Shown: one piece after another, positions 5,457 through 6,458 of the stretch | Layout: each line of letters begins with the position of its first letter | How positions within the stretch are numbered: position 1 is the first letter of the stretch | Assembly (NCBI GenBank): GCA_021545625.1 | Contig: JAJRVH010000110.1 | Coordinates: 1-6,458 of the forward strand | DNA length: 6,458 nucleotides | Source: Zetaproteobacteria bacterium | GTDB taxonomy: Bacteria > Pseudomonadota > Zetaproteobacteria > Mariprofundales > Mariprofundaceae | Direction of reading: 5' to 3' | Made by a program: the position numbers and the translations under genes | The notes under the pieces: model-generated | Seen by the model: the letters and a program-made list of their open reading frames with translations, nothing else | What the model was told of the DNA's origin: nothing | Database searches by the model: none

Positions 5457-6458
5457 TTATTCCGGGCGCGAGGCGCGCTTGCGTTCGTGTTCCCTGAGCA
5501 GCCGCTTGCGCAGGCGGATATTCTTCGGGGTGATTTCCACCAGCTCGTCATCGGCGATAAACTCGATGGCGCGTTCCAGCGTCAGCTGCAGCGGCGGTAC
5601 GAGATCGATCGCATCGTCCTTGCCCGAGGCGCGGACGTTGGTCAGCTTCTTGCCCTTGATCGGGTTGACGACCAGATCGTTGTCGCGGCTGTGGATGCCG
5701 ATGATCATGCCCTCGTAGACCTTTTCTACCGCGCCAATGAACATCTTGCCGCGCTCCTGCAGCTTCCACAGCGCAAAGGCGACCGATTCGCCATCGACCA
5801 TCGAGATCAGTACGCCGTTGGTGCGTCCCGGCAGCTGGCCGATATACGGGCCGTAGGCATGGAACAGGTGATGCAGCACGCCGGTGCCGCGCGTATCGGT
5901 CAGGAATTCGGAGGTGTAGCCGATCAGACCGCGGGTCGGACACATGAATTCGATGCGCGTCGAGCCGTCCGGATTGGTCTGCATATGGGTCATTTCGGCA
6001 CCACGCTTGCCAAGCTTTTCGATGACCGTGCCCTGATATTCCGAATTGACATCCACCGTCACATGTTCGTAGGGCTCCTGTTTGACGCCGTCGATCTCGC
6101 GCACGATCACGGAAGGACGCGATACGGCCATTTCAAAGCCTTCACGGCGCATGTTTTCCAGCAGGATCCCGATATGCAGCTCGCCGCGACCGGAGATCTT
6201 GTAGATATCGGCCGAATCGGTTTCCTCGACGCGCATTGCGACATTGGTGCGGATTTCCTTCATCAGGCGGTCGCGGATCTGGCGGGTAGTGATGAACTTG
6301 CCCTCGGTGCCGGCCAGCGGCGAGTTGTTGACATGCAATTCCATCGTCAGCGTCGGCTCGTCGACATGGATGACCGGCAGCGCGATCGGGTTGTCCCTGT
6401 CGGCGATCGTTTCGCCGATATTGATCGTCTCGATGCCGGCCACGGCGATGATGTCGCC
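5457..6458 (-). CDS. typA: Translational GTPase TypA/BipA, C-terminal part (5' end outside window)
   Basis: TypA/BipA is an EF-G-like ribosome-binding GTPase involved in 50S assembly and stress or cold adaptation. The frame is open to the right edge, giving 333 residues, about the C-terminal 55% of a protein usually near 600 residues; the G domain is beyond the window. Visible blocks, in order, are AGIETINIGETI and PTLTMELHVNNSPLAGTEGK (domain II to III region), GRGELHIGILLENMRREGFE with AVSRPSVIVRE (domain III/V), CPTRGLIGYTSEFLTDTRGTG, the TypA-specific C-terminal domain (NGVLISMVDGESVAFALWKLQERG, HSRDNDLVVNPIKGKKLTNVRASG) and the end ITPKNIRLRKRLLREHERKRA. These last blocks separate it from EF-G, LepA and RF3. 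There is no disruption. The TAA (5457-5459) is 10 bases from the stop of the convergent nitrilase, and I see no convincing terminator between them. Confidence 0.97.
   Translation of the reverse strand, partial: GDIIAVAGIETINIGETIADRDNPIALPVIHVDEPTLTMELHVNNSPLAGTEGKFITTRQIRDRLMKEIRTNVAMRVEETDSADIYKISGRGELHIGILLENMRREGFEMAVSRPSVIVREIDGVKQEPYEHVTVDVNSEYQGTVIEKLGKRGAEMTHMQTNPDGSTRIEFMCPTRGLIGYTSEFLTDTRGTGVLHHLFHAYGPYIGQLPGRTNGVLISMVDGESVAFALWKLQERGKMFIGAVEKVYEGMIIGIHSRDNDLVVNPIKGKKLTNVRASGKDDAIDLVPPLQLTLERAIEFIADDELVEITPKNIRLRKRLLREHERKRASRPE

Noticed and set aside
5466..5478. GCGCG-AGG-CGCGC hairpin at the end of typA as a shared terminator.
   Set aside because: It lies inside the last typA codons with a three-base loop, and no T-run follows on either strand.
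1..6458. CRISPR arrays, tRNA or rRNA genes, insertion sequences, long direct repeats, phage or toxin-antitoxin genes.
   Set aside because: I looked for these on both strands and saw no repeat array, RNA gene, transposase or terminal inverted repeat.

Overview
This gene-dense window (roughly 58-60% G+C by eye) reads as bacterial chromosome from a Gram-negative, probably a proteobacterium. The diderm call rests on a cyclophilin with a Sec signal peptide, which only makes sense with a periplasm or outer compartment. The order infB-rbfA-DHH phosphoesterase (NrnA type)-truB is not the enterobacterial one, where rbfA is followed directly by truB. It resembles lineages that use NrnA rather than Orn for tiny RNAs. 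A deep-branching proteobacterial group, for example Zetaproteobacteria or a deltaproteobacteria-like lineage, is my low-confidence guess; the sequence alone does not fix it.

Positions 1-3860 (+ strand) are the 3' part of a translation/RNA-maturation operon: the C-terminal part of IF-2 (infB), RbfA, an NrnA-like DHH/DHHA1 phosphoesterase, TruB, then an exported cyclophilin-type prolyl isomerase. The genes abut or overlap (0-base gap, ATGA overlap, 8-base overlap through a TTG start, ATGA overlap), so translational coupling is likely throughout. A strong intrinsic terminator at 3873-3899 closes the operon.

Positions 3899-5446 are an accessory block with two divergently transcribed genes, and both are broken by one single-base frameshift. 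On the minus strand (3899-4328) is a small protein with two membrane segments and a C-terminal four-cysteine module; an A5 run is one base too long. On the plus strand (4503-5446) is a branch-1 nitrilase with a complete Glu-Lys-Cys triad, missing one base near 5100-5104. Between them lie a good sigma70-like promoter (4401-4429) and a possible 19-codon Trp-rich leader ORF. Its stop overlaps the nitrilase start, and its double Trp codons lie in the 5' arm of a hairpin.

Positions 5457-6458 (minus strand) hold the intact C-terminal part of the translational GTPase TypA/BipA, convergent with the nitrilase at a gap of 10 bases. The conserved genes on both sides are open and intact, while the block between them carries both indels. 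That fits either decay of dispensable genes or two local sequence errors.

I did not find a clearly new multi-gene system. The items most worth a second look are the two-membrane-segment/four-cysteine protein and the candidate Trp-rich leader ahead of the nitrilase.
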